From Enterobacter sp. RHBSTW-00175 (lineage in GTDB: Bacteria; Pseudomonadota; Gammaproteobacteria; Enterobacterales; Enterobacteriaceae): a DNA stretch of 64,000 nt. The stretch spans positions 1,240,001-1,304,000 of the forward strand of contig NZ_CP055930.1 of assembly GCF_013927005.1 (NCBI RefSeq), written 5' to 3'. How positions within the stretch are numbered: position 1 is the stretch's first letter; every line of letters starts with the position of its first letter. The position numbers were made by a program, and so were the translations under genes. Below the pieces are notes generated by a model. It was not told where the DNA came from, made no database searches, and saw only the letters and a list, made by a program, of their open reading frames with translations. This document shows, piece after piece, positions 35,231 through 44,865 of this stretch.

Positions 35231-36678
35231 TCAAATCTAAATACCGCTATCGCCTCTTTTAGCTGTCCGGTCTGCTGCTGCTGTTGCTCGGCAACCTGTA
35301 TCGTCTGCGCGACATGCCGTACATTCTCCTGCACGCTGGCATCAATACTGGCAATACTGCCGTTCATCTGCGCGATACTGGACCGTTGATCCTCACTCAT
35401 CTGCGAAAGCTCCTCCAGCAGCGAGCGCAATCCGTCGATACTCTCGATAATCGATTTCATCGTCTGTCCGGCGTGCTCTACGTGCTCGACACCCTGCTGC
35501 GTGGTCGTCTGAGAGGTGGTCAGCAGCTGACGGATCTCTTTTGCCGCCCCTTCACTGCGCTGGGCTAACATACGAACCTCGGAGGCTACCACGGCGAACC
35601 CTTTCCCGTGTTCCCCTGCTCTTGCCGCCTCGACAGAAGCATTCAGCGACAGAATATTCGTCTGGAATGCGATTCCGTCAATCAGCTCAAGAATGGTGTA
35701 AATACGTTGGGACTCTTCGCGGATCTGATCCATGGCCGCGATGGCCCGGCGAACGTTCTCGCCACCCTGTTCTGCTACCTCACTGGCGCTAAGCGCCATC
35801 TCCCGCACCTGAATGGCCTTGTGGCTGGTCTGGGTCGCCACGTTACTGAGATGCTCCATTGCGCTGGCTGCCGTCGCAAGCGATGACGCCTGATGATCGG
35901 TTCGCTCTGAGAGCGCGCTGTTACGTTGTCGCAGCGCCCGGGAGGCCTCCAGCAGTTGCCCGATATTGGCGCTCACCTGCTCAAGCGTGGAACGCATTGT
36001 GCCGAGCGTCAGGCTAAAGGTGCGGGCGAAAGAGGAGTCAGCAGGTTCGCTATCAACGGCCAGCGTCAGATAGCCTGGCTCGCGGTTAATCACCCCCGCG
36101 AGCCTCGCTACCTCGCTGGCCGAACGGGCATCCTGCTCCATACGTACCGCCAGCAGGAGAAGAATGGCCGTCTGTACCACTACAAACAGGCCGTGGAAGA
36201 CCACCATATGAAAACCGGTGTGCATAAAGACCACCACGCCGTACAACCCATTTTCCTGGAGATAATTAAACACCAGATGGTGCAGCGCGATGACCGTAGC
36301 GCCCATCACCAGCGGACGCCAGTCACGCCAGGCCAGCAGTGCCGAAAGCAGGACAAAAACAGAGAAGTGGTACTCCGTCTCCCCTTCGCCAAGATGGATA
36401 AGCAGCGCGGAAAACGCCATCAGTACGAAAGCAAAGCTCAGGCGCAACAGCAGCGAGCCGGGGCAAAGCATCGCCAGCAGAGTTGAGAAACAGCTCAGCA
36501 GGGTACTGATAATCGCCCCCTGCGCCATATTGTCGTTCATATATCCCACGCACAGCGAAACGCCCCACATGGCCCAGATAAGCACCAGCATTAAGCGGTC
36601 AGCACGTTGTCGTATTGCAGATAAAGAGATGAGGTCGCGTTGAGGTGCGTGCGGGTGCAGCCATGTCGTCATCGCCAT
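35227..36678 (-). CDS. Chemoreceptor-like protein with multi-pass membrane sensor, no HAMP
   Basis: 483 aa from the ATG at 36678 (MAMTTWLHPHAPQRD); the open frame extends 52 codons further upstream but that part is AT-rich and lacks a binding site. Six membrane helices (about 30-180 from this start) without a periplasmic ligand domain, a short cytoplasmic linker in place of HAMP, then a standard signalling coil with the tip [25 protein letters not shown] (given in part). No C-terminal CheR-docking pentapeptide (ends AVFRFD). It may sense a membrane or energy signal. Relation to T6SS or motility genes unknown. Confidence 0.85.
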   Translation of the reverse strand: MAMTTWLHPHAPQRDLISLSAIRQRADRLMLVLIWAMWGVSLCVGYMNDNMAQGAIISTLLSCFSTLLAMLCPGSLLLRLSFAFVLMAFSALLIHLGEGETEYHFSVFVLLSALLAWRDWRPLVMGATVIALHHLVFNYLQENGLYGVVVFMHTGFHMVVFHGLFVVVQTAILLLLAVRMEQDARSASEVARLAGVINREPGYLTLAVDSEPADSSFARTFSLTLGTMRSTLEQVSANIGQLLEASRALRQRNSALSERTDHQASSLATAASAMEHLSNVATQTSHKAIQVREMALSASEVAEQGGENVRRAIAAMDQIREESQRIYTILELIDGIAFQTNILSLNASVEAARAGEHGKGFAVVASEVRMLAQRSEGAAKEIRQLLTTSQTTTQQGVEHVEHAGQTMKSIIESIDGLRSLLEELSQMSEDQRSSIAQMNGSIASIDASVQENVRHVAQTIQVAEQQQQQTGQLKEAIAVFRFD

Positions 36679-36893
36679 AGGGAGTCTCTTGCTGTGCAGG
36701 TGAAATAAGCCCTTCAAAAGAAGGTATTTTTTATTATCTGTTTTAAGCGTAGTGGGTATATCCCACGCTGCCATTTCAGCAAAAAGATATATTTTAATAA
36801 CGCAGCCGAATACTGATATTTTCTTAACTATCAACAGATTATTAACTATGGCTTTATTGATAAATAAATGTGAAGAGTGGGGATATACAGCAG

Positions 36894-36918
36894 AAAAAAA
36901 GCTGGCTTGCGCCAGCTT
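36894..36918 (-). terminator. Rho-independent terminator on the minus strand
   Basis: AAGCTGGC and GCCAGCTT around a four-base loop, followed on the minus strand by a run of T. It would stop transcripts coming from exbB-exbD through the 629-bp repeat element. Confidence 0.75.
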
Positions 36919-37546
36919 AATGCCAGTCAGTTAAGCGATATTAAACTACTCTGCTATTTGAGTGGCATCGTTCCGTTCACTTAGGCTTTCCTGCTACCTG
37001 CATAATCCGCTGCGGTGAACGTGCTAAGGGGGTTGCCGCCGCCCCCTTAGCAATCCCGGCTCCCGGCAAAGAAACTCGCCGCTTCGCGGTACCCTCAGCT
37101 TATTCCTTCCGGCTTATCGGGGACGGGCGGAGGTAACGTCCCTGTAAATCCGCCCTCGCCGCGCATCCCTGCGCGTCGCCCCGGCCTTCAGGAAACGCTT
37201 CGGCGATTTTCAGCCGGACTCACGAACCTTCAACCTTCTCTGCGGCCTGAAAATGGCACGGATGTTGAGTCCCGCAGAAATCGGCGAACCGGAGACCGGA
37301 TGACAAGGGCTGGACGCCATGGATGGCGGCCAGAGGCGAAATGAGACAGGATGTCGAGTCGAGCCGACCGCAGGCAGACGGTCGTGAGGTGAGCGCAGTG
37401 CGAAGCACCGATTTCTTTGCGGGCCGCGGGGATTGATAAGGGGGCCGCGGCGGCCCCCTTATCCCGTTCACGTGTTCTGAACGAATTATTTTCTGCGAGT
37501 ATTAAGGTGAACGGAACCCTGCACCGTGCTTAACTGACAAGCATTA
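36918..37546. repeat. 629-bp non-coding element with nested inverted repeats and two GC-rich hairpins
   Basis: Outer ends TAATGCCAGTCAGTTAAGC (36918-36936) and its complement with two mismatches (37528-37546). Inner inverted pair GTTCCGTTCAC (36970-36980) and GTGAACGGAAC (37507-37517). Within it are hairpin A at 37023-37051 (GCTAAGGGGG/CCCCCTTAGC) and hairpin B at 37435-37463 (GATAAGGGGGCC/GGCCCCCTTATC). The interior is GC-rich and has no credible ORF. It lies between a chemoreceptor and exbD. It looks like a non-autonomous mobile or structured-RNA element; I cannot name it. Confidence 0.6.
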
Positions 37547-37565
37547 GGCTCTCGCCAGCTCTCTT

Positions 37566-37997
37566 TTATTTAACGGCGGCTTTTTCTTCGCCAACCAGGC
37601 CAATCTTCAGGTAACCCGCCTGATGCAGCGTGTCCATTACCTTCATCATGGTTTCGTAATCAACCGTTTTATCCGCACGGAAGAAGACGGTAGTGTCCTT
37701 CTTCCCGCCTGTAAGCTGCTCCAGTGCCGGGATAACTGATTCATCCGTCACCGGATCATTGCCCAGGAACATGGATTTATCGGCCTTCACCGACAGATAG
37801 ATAGGCTTTTCCGGGCGCGGCTGCGGCTGCGGCTGGCTGGAAGAGGCCGGCAGATTCACCTTCACGTCAACCGTCGCCAGAGGCGCCGCCACCATGAAGA
37901 TAATCAACAGAACCAGCATGACGTCGATAAACGGCGTCACGTTGATTTCGTGCATTTCGCCGTTATCGTCCAGATTTTCATTAAGACGCATTGCCAT
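37566..37997 (-). CDS. exbD: ExbD, TonB energy-transducing subunit
   Basis: 143 aa (E. coli 141). Starts MAMRLNENLDDNGEMHEINV; one membrane segment (about 23-43) carrying the essential Asp25 in PFIDVMLVLLIIFMVAAPL, then a periplasmic domain with a Pro-rich linker (QPQPQPRPEKP). With ExbB it couples the proton gradient to TonB-dependent uptake of siderophores and cobalamin. Six bases after exbB. Confidence 0.97.
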   Translation of the reverse strand: MAMRLNENLDDNGEMHEINVTPFIDVMLVLLIIFMVAAPLATVDVKVNLPASSSQPQPQPRPEKPIYLSVKADKSMFLGNDPVTDESVIPALEQLTGGKKDTTVFFRADKTVDYETMMKVMDTLHQAGYLKIGLVGEEKAAVK

Positions 37998-38003
37998 AGC
38001 TAA

Positions 38004-38735
38004 TCAACCTGCACGCAGTTTCGACGCCGCGTGTACCGGTTTAACGGAGCTGGCGTTAAGGTCAAGGTCACGGCTTTGCAGCAGCAGAACCTGCGCTGCC
38101 ACGTCGCCCAGAGTGGCTTTGTAGCTGCCAATCATACGCGCGAAGACGTTATAGATAACCACCGCAGGAATTGCCGCAACCAGACCGATTGCCGTTGCCA
38201 GCAGGGCTTCTGCGATACCAGGCGCCACAACCGCCAGGTTAGTGGTTTGCGTCTGGGCAATACCAATGAAGCTGTTCATGATGCCCCACACCGTACCGAA
38301 CAGACCCACGAACGGGGAAATCGCACCGATAGTCGCCAGATAACCATTACCGCGGCCCATATGACGGCCAACAGCGGCAACACGACGCTCCAGGCGGAAG
38401 CCGGTACGTTCTTTAATGCCTTCGTTATCTTCACTGCCTGCGGAGAGTTCCAGCTCGTTCTGAGCTTCGTTCACTAACAGAGTGCTCAGGCTTTTGGCGT
38501 GGAAGGAAGAGGTCATATCAGAAGCCTGATCCAGAGAGCGGGCCTCTGCCAGCTGCTGCTGTTCGCGCTTGAGGCGACGCTTCTGCGAAATGAGCTCAAC
38601 GCTCTTACTGAAGAAAATAGCCCAGGTGACAACGGACGCCAGAATCAGGCCGATCATCACAATCTTAACCACGATGTCAGCATGATGATACATGCCCCAG
38701 ACGGAAAGATCCGTCTGCATCAAATTATTACCCAC
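38004..38735 (-). CDS. exbB: ExbB, TonB energy-transducing subunit
   Basis: 243 aa (E. coli 244). MGNNLMQTDLSVWGMYHHAD start; three membrane segments, with the conserved ATIGAISPFVGLFGTVWGIM and the loop GIAEALLATAIGLVAAIPAVV. Forms the pentameric proton channel around ExbD. A Fur-box-like site 60-80 bases upstream fits iron repression. Confidence 0.97.
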   Translation of the reverse strand: MGNNLMQTDLSVWGMYHHADIVVKIVMIGLILASVVTWAIFFSKSVELISQKRRLKREQQQLAEARSLDQASDMTSSFHAKSLSTLLVNEAQNELELSAGSEDNEGIKERTGFRLERRVAAVGRHMGRGNGYLATIGAISPFVGLFGTVWGIMNSFIGIAQTQTTNLAVVAPGIAEALLATAIGLVAAIPAVVIYNVFARMIGSYKATLGDVAAQVLLLQSRDLDLNASSVKPVHAASKLRAG

Positions 38736-38798
38736 TCTGTATCTCCAGGACGCAAATCACAAAATCTGAGCGTAATAATATCAAAACGTCGTCGAATT

Positions 38799-38817
38799 GA
38801 TAGTAGTTCTCATTATT
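38799..38817 (-). promoter_or_regulatory. Fur box upstream of exbB
   Basis: The 19 bases AATAATGAGAACTACTATC (minus strand) agree with the Fur consensus GATAATGATAATCATTATC at 14 positions, as expected for iron-repressed exbBD. Confidence 0.7.
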
Positions 38818-38943
38818 ATTTACATATTGCCGTAATTTTCGCTCACTTTCCTTGCGCTTACGCAGTAAAAATTTCTTATGCGTATTTTTCATAAAATTTT
38901 CTGCTTATTCGATAAGCATCCGGGTGCACATTTTTACAATCGT

Positions 38944-38967
38944 GGTAGTCTGGACGTCCAGACGTAT
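38944..38967 (+). promoter_or_regulatory. MetJ operator of metC
   Basis: Three tandem eight-base met boxes, GGTAGTCT, GGACGTCC and AGACGTAT, against the consensus AGACGTCT. They end 18 bases before the metC ATG. MetJ with S-adenosylmethionine would repress metC here. Confidence 0.8.
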
Positions 38968-38985
38968 AAAACAGGGTTGGCGAAC

Positions 38986-40173
38986 ATGACTAAGAAGCAG
39001 CTTGATACCACGCTTGTGCAGGCAGGACGCAACAAGAAATACACACTGGGATCGGTGAACAGCGTGATTCAGCGGGCCTCCTCACTGGTATTTGATACCG
39101 TTGAGGACAAAAAAATCGCAACGCGTAACCGTGCCAAAGGCGGGCTGTTTTACGGTCGTCGCGGGACGCTGACCCATTTTTCACTCCAGGAAGCCATGTG
39201 CGAACTGGAAGGCGGCGCGGGCTGCGCACTGTTCCCGTGCGGGGCTGCGGCGGTTGCCAATACCATTCTGGCGTTTGTGGAACAGGGTGACCATATCCTG
39301 ATGACTAACACCGCCTATGAACCAAGCCAGGATTTCTGCACCAAAATTCTCAGCAAGCTCGGCGTAGCCACCGGCTGGTTTGATCCGCTGATTGGTGAAG
39401 GTATCGCAGAGCTTATTCAGCCAAACACGCGCATCGTGTTCCTGGAATCCCCGGGCTCTATCACCATGGAAGTGCATGACGTGCCCGCCATTGTGAAAGC
39501 CGTGCGCAGCAAAGCGCCGGAAGCCATCATCATGATCGACAACACCTGGGCGGCGGGCGTGCTGTTTAAGGCGCTGGATTTCGACATTGATATCTCTATT
39601 CAGGCAGCAACCAAATACCTGATTGGCCACTCCGATGGCATGATTGGCACCGCCGTGTCCAATGCCCGCTGCTGGGATCAACTGCGCGAAAATGCCTACC
39701 TGATGGGACAAATGGTTGATGCCGATACGGCCTACATGACCAGCCGCGGGATCCGTACGCTGGGCGTGCGCCTGCGTCAGCATCACGAGAGCAGCCTGAA
39801 AATCGCTGAATGGCTGGCGCAGCACCCGCAGGTTGAACGCGTGAACCATCCTGCCCTGCCGGGTAGCAAAGGTCATGAGTTCTGGCAACGTGACTTTACA
39901 GGCAGCAGCGGTTTGTTCTCATTCGTTCTTAAAAAACGGCTGAATAACGATGAGCTGGCGAGCTACCTGGATAATTTTACCCTCTTCAGCATGGCCTACT
40001 CCTGGGGCGGTTTTGAATCCCTGATCCTGCCAAACCAGCCAGAGCAGATAGCAGACCTGCGTCCGGGCGGCGAGGTGGACTTCAGCGGAACCCTGATCCG
40101 CCTGCATATCGGTTTAGAAAATGTGGACGATTTAATTGCGGATTTAGCGGCAGGGTTTGAGCGTATCGTGTAG
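38986..40173 (+). CDS. metC: Cystathionine beta-lyase
   Basis: 395 aa from the ATG at 38986, the E. coli length; the frame is open 36 codons further upstream across the MetJ boxes, which rules the longer form out. PLP lysine Lys210 in [13 protein letters not shown]; Tyr and Arg for PLP phosphate in [13 protein letters not shown]. Converts cystathionine to homocysteine, pyruvate and ammonia in methionine synthesis. Divergent from exbBD as in E. coli. Confidence 0.97.
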   Translation: MTKKQLDTTLVQAGRNKKYTLGSVNSVIQRASSLVFDTVEDKKIATRNRAKGGLFYGRRGTLTHFSLQEAMCELEGGAGCALFPCGAAAVANTILAFVEQGDHILMTNTAYEPSQDFCTKILSKLGVATGWFDPLIGEGIAELIQPNTRIVFLESPGSITMEVHDVPAIVKAVRSKAPEAIIMIDNTWAAGVLFKALDFDIDISIQAATKYLIGHSDGMIGTAVSNARCWDQLRENAYLMGQMVDADTAYMTSRGIRTLGVRLRQHHESSLKIAEWLAQHPQVERVNHPALPGSKGHEFWQRDFTGSSGLFSFVLKKRLNNDELASYLDNFTLFSMAYSWGGFESLILPNQPEQIADLRPGGEVDFSGTLIRLHIGLENVDDLIADLAAGFERIV

Positions 40174-40315
40174 AGTGCTGGCTGAAAATGTACCCCTGGA
40201 CTCTTTTGTGAACACCGCCACCAGAAAAGTCTGCATTAGTTGCGCCCGCGATCAAACCCTGCGGGCGAATCAGGGTGTACAATAGCGCTATATCTGCTGT
40301 TCCACAGGAAAGTCC

Positions 40316-40975
40316 ATGGCTGTTATTCAAGATATTATCGCGGCACTCTGGCAACACGATTTTGCCGCACTGGCGGACCCACATGTCGTGGGTGTTGTCT
40401 ATTTCGTGATGTTCGCGACCCTGTTTCTGGAAAATGGATTACTGCCAGCCTCGTTTTTGCCCGGTGACAGCCTGCTTCTGCTGGCCGGCGCATTAATCGG
40501 AAAGGGTGTGATGGACTTTACCCCGACGATGGTCATTCTCACCTCTGCCGCCAGCCTGGGCTGCTGGTTAAGCTATTTACAGGGCCGCTGGCTCGGGAAT
40601 ACGCGCATGGTGAAGAGCTGGCTTTCGCAGTTACCCCATAAATATCATCAACGTGCGACCTGCATGTTTGACCGGCACGGCCTGCTCGCGCTGCTCGCCG
40701 GGCGCTTCCTGGCGTTTGTCCGCACGCTGCTGCCGACGATGGCCGGTATCTCTGGCCTCTCGAATCGCCGCTTCCAGTTCTTCAACTGGCTGAGTGGGCT
40801 GCTGTGGGTCGGCGTGGTGACCTCACTCGGCTATGCGCTGAACATGATCCCGTTTGTGAAACACCATGAAGATCAGGTGATGACCTTCCTGATGATCCTG
40901 CCGATGTTCCTGCTGGTAGCAGGCCTGGTGGGAACTATTGCGGTAGTGATTAAGAAGAAGTATTGCAGCGCGTGA
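40316..40975 (+). CDS. yghB: YghB, DedA-family inner-membrane protein
   Basis: 219 aa, the E. coli length. Membrane segments include [18 protein letters not shown]; DedA signature [13 protein letters not shown] with the key Glu/Asp, and [20 protein letters not shown] with the functional Arg. With YqjA it supports cell division, drug tolerance and lipid flipping linked to proton movement. AGGAAAG precedes the ATG. Confidence 0.96.
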   Translation: MAVIQDIIAALWQHDFAALADPHVVGVVYFVMFATLFLENGLLPASFLPGDSLLLLAGALIGKGVMDFTPTMVILTSAASLGCWLSYLQGRWLGNTRMVKSWLSQLPHKYHQRATCMFDRHGLLALLAGRFLAFVRTLLPTMAGISGLSNRRFQFFNWLSGLLWVGVVTSLGYALNMIPFVKHHEDQVMTFLMILPMFLLVAGLVGTIAVVIKKKYCSA

Positions 40976-40984
40976 TAAAAAATT

Positions 40985-41012
40985 GCCGGGTGGCGGCTAC
41001 GCCTTACCCGGC
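40985..41012. repeat. Single REP unit
   Basis: GCCGGGTGGCGGCTACGCC then TTACCCGGC, between the converging yghB and yqhC. Confidence 0.8.
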
Positions 41013-41024
41013 TTATATTTCCCG

Positions 41025-41924
41025 TCAGGCTCCCTGCATCATTCTGATGCGTGAAGCATCTTCCCCCGGCGTCACGCCGAAGTAGCGCTTAAACTCCCGA
41101 CTGAACTGCGACGCACTTTCATAGCCTACCCGCATTGCCGCCGCGCTGGCCTTCATGCCGTCGTGGATCATCATCATGCGCGCTTTATGCAGCCGGTATG
41201 TTTTCAGGTATTGCAGCGGCGAGGTGCTGGTCACTGATTTAAAATTATGGTGAAACGCCGAGACACTCATGTTCGCTTCCGCCGCCAGCTGGTCAACGCT
41301 GAGGTTTTCCGTGTACTGGCTTTCTATGCGCTTGAGCACGCGGCTTATCAGGCTAAAGTGCGTCTGGCGGCTCACCAGCGCCAGCAGCGCCCCGCCACCC
41401 GGCCCCAGCAGCACGTGGTAGAGAATTTCACGGATAATCTGTTTGCCCAGAATGCGGGCATCGAGCGGCCTCGCCATCACATCCAGCAAGCGTTCAATGG
41501 CACAGAGGATCTCTTCCGATAACGTGGCCGAGTTAATCGCGCTTGCTGCCATCGATGGCTGGAACAGCTCGTCCTCGCCGATCTCCATCAGCAGCTCCTG
41601 CAACTGAAGGATATCGACATTTAAACGAATACCGGCCAGCGGAACGGCTTCTGTCGCAAAGGTTTCACATTCAAAGGGTAAAGGTACTGTCAGGAGCAGA
41701 TATTCATTGGTGTCATAACGGAACACGCGCTCATTGATATAGCCAATTTTATGGCCAGAGAAGAGAAAAACGATGCCCGGCTGGTACATCACCGGCGTAC
41801 GCGTACCCGGCTGGGTCCCGTAGAGCAGACGAATATCCGGCAGCAGCTCACCACTATTATTATCTTTATCTATCAGATGTTTAATCTGAGAGGTTAACTG
41901 AAGGCAAATCTCTTCGCGGTTCAT
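41025..41924 (-). CDS. yqhC: YqhC, AraC-family activator of yqhD-dkgA
   Basis: 299 aa. The N-terminal sensing domain (about 30-190) is followed by two C-terminal HTH motifs ([20 protein letters not shown] and [20 protein letters not shown]). It responds to reactive aldehydes such as glyoxal and furfural and activates the divergent yqhD-dkgA genes. About 20 residues shorter than the annotated E. coli protein, mostly at the N-terminus. Confidence 0.94.
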   Translation of the reverse strand: MNREEICLQLTSQIKHLIDKDNNSGELLPDIRLLYGTQPGTRTPVMYQPGIVFLFSGHKIGYINERVFRYDTNEYLLLTVPLPFECETFATEAVPLAGIRLNVDILQLQELLMEIGEDELFQPSMAASAINSATLSEEILCAIERLLDVMARPLDARILGKQIIREILYHVLLGPGGGALLALVSRQTHFSLISRVLKRIESQYTENLSVDQLAAEANMSVSAFHHNFKSVTSTSPLQYLKTYRLHKARMMMIHDGMKASAAAMRVGYESASQFSREFKRYFGVTPGEDASRIRMMQGA

Positions 41925-42118
41925 TCTTAGTTACTCCGGGTACGGTTTCCGACCTTAACAGTGTGCGCAGTTTTTTGCTGTTTCTCCAGCGCTCTGTAGA
42001 AATGGGCAAGACATCGGCAGGAATGTGCATTGAGAGGATGGCGCGAGCCCGCCACAATGTGCAGCATCAGGTAGCCATCGCGCCACCACGATTTTTCACC
42101 CACGATAGGGAACGAGCA

Positions 42119-43282
42119 ATGAACAATTTTAATCTCCACACCCCAACCCGCATTCTGTTTGGTAAAGGCGCTATCGCCGACCTGCGTGCACAAATCCCGG
42201 CTGACGCCCGCGTACTCATTACCTACGGCGGCGGTAGCGTGAAAAAAACCGGCGTGCTGGATCAGGTGTACAGCGCCCTGGAAGGTCTGGACGTGCGTGA
42301 GTTTGGCGGTATTGAGCCAAACCCATCTTATGAAACTCTGATGAACGCGGTCAAAATTGCCCGCGAAGAGAACATCACCTTCCTGCTGGCTGTTGGCGGC
42401 GGCTCCGTACTGGACGGTACTAAGTTCATCGCTGCTGCGGCGCATTACGCAGACGGCGTTGATCCGTGGCATATCCTGGAAACCCGTGGCAGCGACGTGA
42501 AAAGCGCGATCCTAATGGGCTCGGTCCTGACCCTGCCTGCTACCGGCTCTGAATCCAACAAAGGTGCCGTTATCTCCCGTAAAACCACGGGCGACAAACA
42601 GGCCTTTATGAACGATCACGTACAGCCTGTGTTCGCAATCCTTGACCCGGTTTACACCTACACCCTGCCTGCTCGCCAGGTGGCTAACGGTGTCGTGGAT
42701 GCATTCGTTCACACCGTTGAACAGTATGTGACTTACCCGGTTGACGGCAAAATTCAGGATCGCTTCGCGGAAGGTATTCTGCTGACGCTGGTAGAAGATG
42801 GCCCGAAAGCGCTGAAAGAACCTGAAAACTACAACGTGCGTGCCAACGTAATGTGGGCCGCGACTCAGGCGCTGAACGGCCTGATCGGTGCAGGTGTTCC
42901 GCAGGACTGGGCAACCCACATGCTGGGCCACGAACTGACGGCAATGCATGGTCTGGATCACGCTCAGACGCTGGCGGTTGTGCTGCCTGCACTGTGGAAC
43001 GAAAAACGTGATACCAAGCGCGCCAAACTGCTGCAATACGCTGAGCGCGTGTGGAATATCACCGAAGGCTCAGAAGATGCACGTATCGATGCCGCAATCG
43101 AAGCAACCCGCAACTTCTTTGAAGGACTGGGTGTTCCGACACGTCTTTCTGGTTACGGCCTGGATGGTAGCTCCATCCCTGCCCTGCTGGCAAAACTGGA
43201 AGAACACGGCATGACACAACTGGGCGAACATGGCGACATCACGCTGGACGTGAGCCGTCGTATCTACGAAGCGGCGCGCTAA
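42119..43282 (+). CDS. yqhD: NADPH-dependent aldehyde reductase YqhD
   Basis: 387 aa from the ATG at 42119, the E. coli length; a longer frame of 52 codons covers the yqhC-yqhD promoter region and is rejected. Iron/zinc alcohol dehydrogenase family: NADPH-binding LAVGGGSVLDGTKF, and metal-binding residues in VVDAFVHTVEQY and GHELTAMHGLDHAQTL. Detoxifies short aldehydes. Followed by dkgA under the same regulator. Confidence 0.97.
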   Translation: MNNFNLHTPTRILFGKGAIADLRAQIPADARVLITYGGGSVKKTGVLDQVYSALEGLDVREFGGIEPNPSYETLMNAVKIAREENITFLLAVGGGSVLDGTKFIAAAAHYADGVDPWHILETRGSDVKSAILMGSVLTLPATGSESNKGAVISRKTTGDKQAFMNDHVQPVFAILDPVYTYTLPARQVANGVVDAFVHTVEQYVTYPVDGKIQDRFAEGILLTLVEDGPKALKEPENYNVRANVMWAATQALNGLIGAGVPQDWATHMLGHELTAMHGLDHAQTLAVVLPALWNEKRDTKRAKLLQYAERVWNITEGSEDARIDAAIEATRNFFEGLGVPTRLSGYGLDGSSIPALLAKLEEHGMTQLGEHGDITLDVSRRIYEAAR

Positions 43283-43342
43283 GCGTTTTTAACATCCCGC
43301 CTTTCGTTTTTTGACATTTCGTCCAGACTTAATGCACACACG

Positions 43343-43366
43343 CCATCGGGGGTTCGCCCCCGATGG
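43343..43366 (+). other. Hairpin between yqhD and dkgA
   Basis: CCATCGGGGG TTCG CCCCCGATGG: a ten-bp perfect stem with a stable UUCG tetraloop, 22 bases before the dkgA ATG. No T-tract, so more likely an RNA stabiliser or processing site that sets the yqhD to dkgA ratio. Confidence 0.6.
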
Positions 43367-43388
43367 ATGAGCAAATGAAGGAGGAAAA

Positions 43389-44216
43389 ATGGCAAACCAA
43401 ACCGTAATCAAGCTTCAGGACGGCAACGTGATGCCCCAGCTGGGGCTCGGTGTATGGAAAGCCGGTAACGACGAGGTCGTATCCGCCATTCATAAAGCAC
43501 TGGAAGTCGGCTATCGCTCTATCGATACCGCCGCCGCGTACAAGAATGAAGACGGCGTGGGTAAAGCGCTTGCCACTGCAGGCGTCTCACGCGACGACCT
43601 TTTCATCACCACCAAACTGTGGAACGACGATCAAAAGCGCCCGCGTGAAGCGTTACAGGAAAGCCTGGATAAGCTACGGCTGGATTTCGTCGATCTGTAT
43701 TTGATGCACTGGCCCGTTCCGGCTATTGACCACTATGTTGAAGCCTGGGAAGGGATGATTGAGCTGCAAAAAATTGGGCTGGTGAAAAGTATCGGGGTCT
43801 GTAATTTCCAGGTTCACCATCTGCAACGTCTTATTGACGAAACGGGAGTGGTTCCGGTCATTAATCAGATTGAGTTGCACCCGCTGATGCAGCAGCGTCA
43901 GCTCCATTCCTGGAATGCCACGCACAAAATCCAGACCGAGTCCTGGAGCCCGTTGGCTCAGGGTGGTGAAGGCGTTTTCGATCAGAAAATTATCCGTGAA
44001 CTGGCGGATAAATATGGCAAGAGCCCTGCGCAAATTGTCATCCGCTGGCATCTGGACAGTGGTCTGGTGGTTATCCCGAAATCGGTCACGCCAGCGCGCA
44101 TCGCCGAAAACTTCGACGTCTGGGATTTCCGTCTGGACAAAGATGAATTGGGTGAAATTGCGAAGCTGGATCAGGGCAAACGGCTTGGGCCGGACCCGGA
44201 TCAGTTTGGCGGCTAA
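43389..44216 (+). CDS. dkgA: 2,5-diketo-D-gluconate reductase A / methylglyoxal reductase
   Basis: 275 aa, the E. coli length. AKR5C TIM barrel with tetrad in YRSIDTAAAYKNE (Asp, Tyr), FITTKLWND (Lys) and LYLMHWPVP (His); NADPH-binding VIPKSVTPARIAEN near the end. Reduces 2,5-diketogluconate, methylglyoxal and beta-keto esters. GGAGG sits five bases before the ATG. Confidence 0.97.
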   Translation: MANQTVIKLQDGNVMPQLGLGVWKAGNDEVVSAIHKALEVGYRSIDTAAAYKNEDGVGKALATAGVSRDDLFITTKLWNDDQKRPREALQESLDKLRLDFVDLYLMHWPVPAIDHYVEAWEGMIELQKIGLVKSIGVCNFQVHHLQRLIDETGVVPVINQIELHPLMQQRQLHSWNATHKIQTESWSPLAQGGEGVFDQKIIRELADKYGKSPAQIVIRWHLDSGLVVIPKSVTPARIAENFDVWDFRLDKDELGEIAKLDQGKRLGPDPDQFGG

Positions 44217-44225
44217 TCTCTTCTC

Positions 44226-44253
44226 AACCCCGGCATCGCCCGGGGTTCTTTTT
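44226..44253 (+). terminator. Rho-independent terminator after dkgA
   Basis: AACCCCGG and CCGGGGTT stem with a six-base loop, followed by CTTTTT. Confidence 0.85.
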
Positions 44254-44360
44254 AACCTACCCGTCTTACTCCGCCGCAATTATTACAACTTTTTGCCTGG
44301 GGCGTAACCCAACCAGCGCTGTGTATAGTCTGTCAACATGATCACTTCGGAGATCGGGCT

Positions 44361-44843
44361 ATGAGCAACATGCGGGTAGGTACGAGCGGTAAACTTTTGT
44401 TCAAAGAGTGGGAAGGACTTATTCCCTATGAATATCTGGATTCGGGAGGGGCGCCAACGATTGGTATCGGCCATCTGCTGACCCCTTCAGAACGGCGCTC
44501 GGGAAAGCTAACTATCGCGGGCGTTACAGTGAGGTACAAGGACGAGCTCACAGAGAACCAGTGCTGGGCGTTACTGGATCAAGATCTTGATCCCGTTGAA
44601 GCCCTGATTAACAACAGCGTCCAGCAGATTCTGTCACAAAACCAATTCGACGCGCTGGTGTCATTTGCCTTTAACGTGGGTAACGGTGCTTTCCTGGACA
44701 GTACCTTGCTGAAGGTACTTAACAACGGAAACTTTGCTGGCGTTCCCGATCAGATGCGGCGCTGGGTTTACGACAATGGCAAAAAAGTACCGGGGCTGGT
44801 CAACCGCCGGGAAAAAGAGGTAGCGCTGTGGAATACCCCTTAG
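44361..44843 (+). CDS. Phage-type lysozyme (glycoside hydrolase family 24)
   Basis: 160 aa, T4-lysozyme fold. Catalytic Glu18 and neighbours in FKEWEGLIPYEYLDSGG, then TIGIGHLLTPSERR, and the C-terminal NRREKEVALW typical of lambdoid endolysins. Hydrolyses peptidoglycan between N-acetylmuramate and N-acetylglucosamine. There is no signal peptide or signal anchor, and no holin, spanin or other phage gene nearby. It could be a phage relic or a domesticated lysozyme; a role as T6SS effector is conceivable but not indicated. A hairpin overlaps the stop codon. Confidence 0.9.
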   Translation: MSNMRVGTSGKLLFKEWEGLIPYEYLDSGGAPTIGIGHLLTPSERRSGKLTIAGVTVRYKDELTENQCWALLDQDLDPVEALINNSVQQILSQNQFDALVSFAFNVGNGAFLDSTLLKVLNNGNFAGVPDQMRRWVYDNGKKVPGLVNRREKEVALWNTP

Positions 44844-44853
44844 GGTATTCCAC
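44828..44853. terminator. Perfect hairpin over the lysozyme stop codon
   Basis: GTGGAATACCC and GGGTATTCCAC around CTTA; the TAG stop is inside it. It separates converging lysozyme and ygiQ transcripts. No strong T-tract (TGTCATTTT). Confidence 0.55.
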
Positions 44854-44865
44854 TGTCATTTTGCA

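Noticed and set aside
37220..37471. 83-codon open frame in the inverted-repeat element
   Set aside because: No binding site or family match; low-complexity composition and overlap with hairpin B indicate a chance frame in GC-rich DNA.
44361..44843. Lysozyme as a T6SS effector
   Set aside because: No Hcp, VgrG, PAAR or immunity gene within 8 kb and no trafficking domain; phage origin is simpler.
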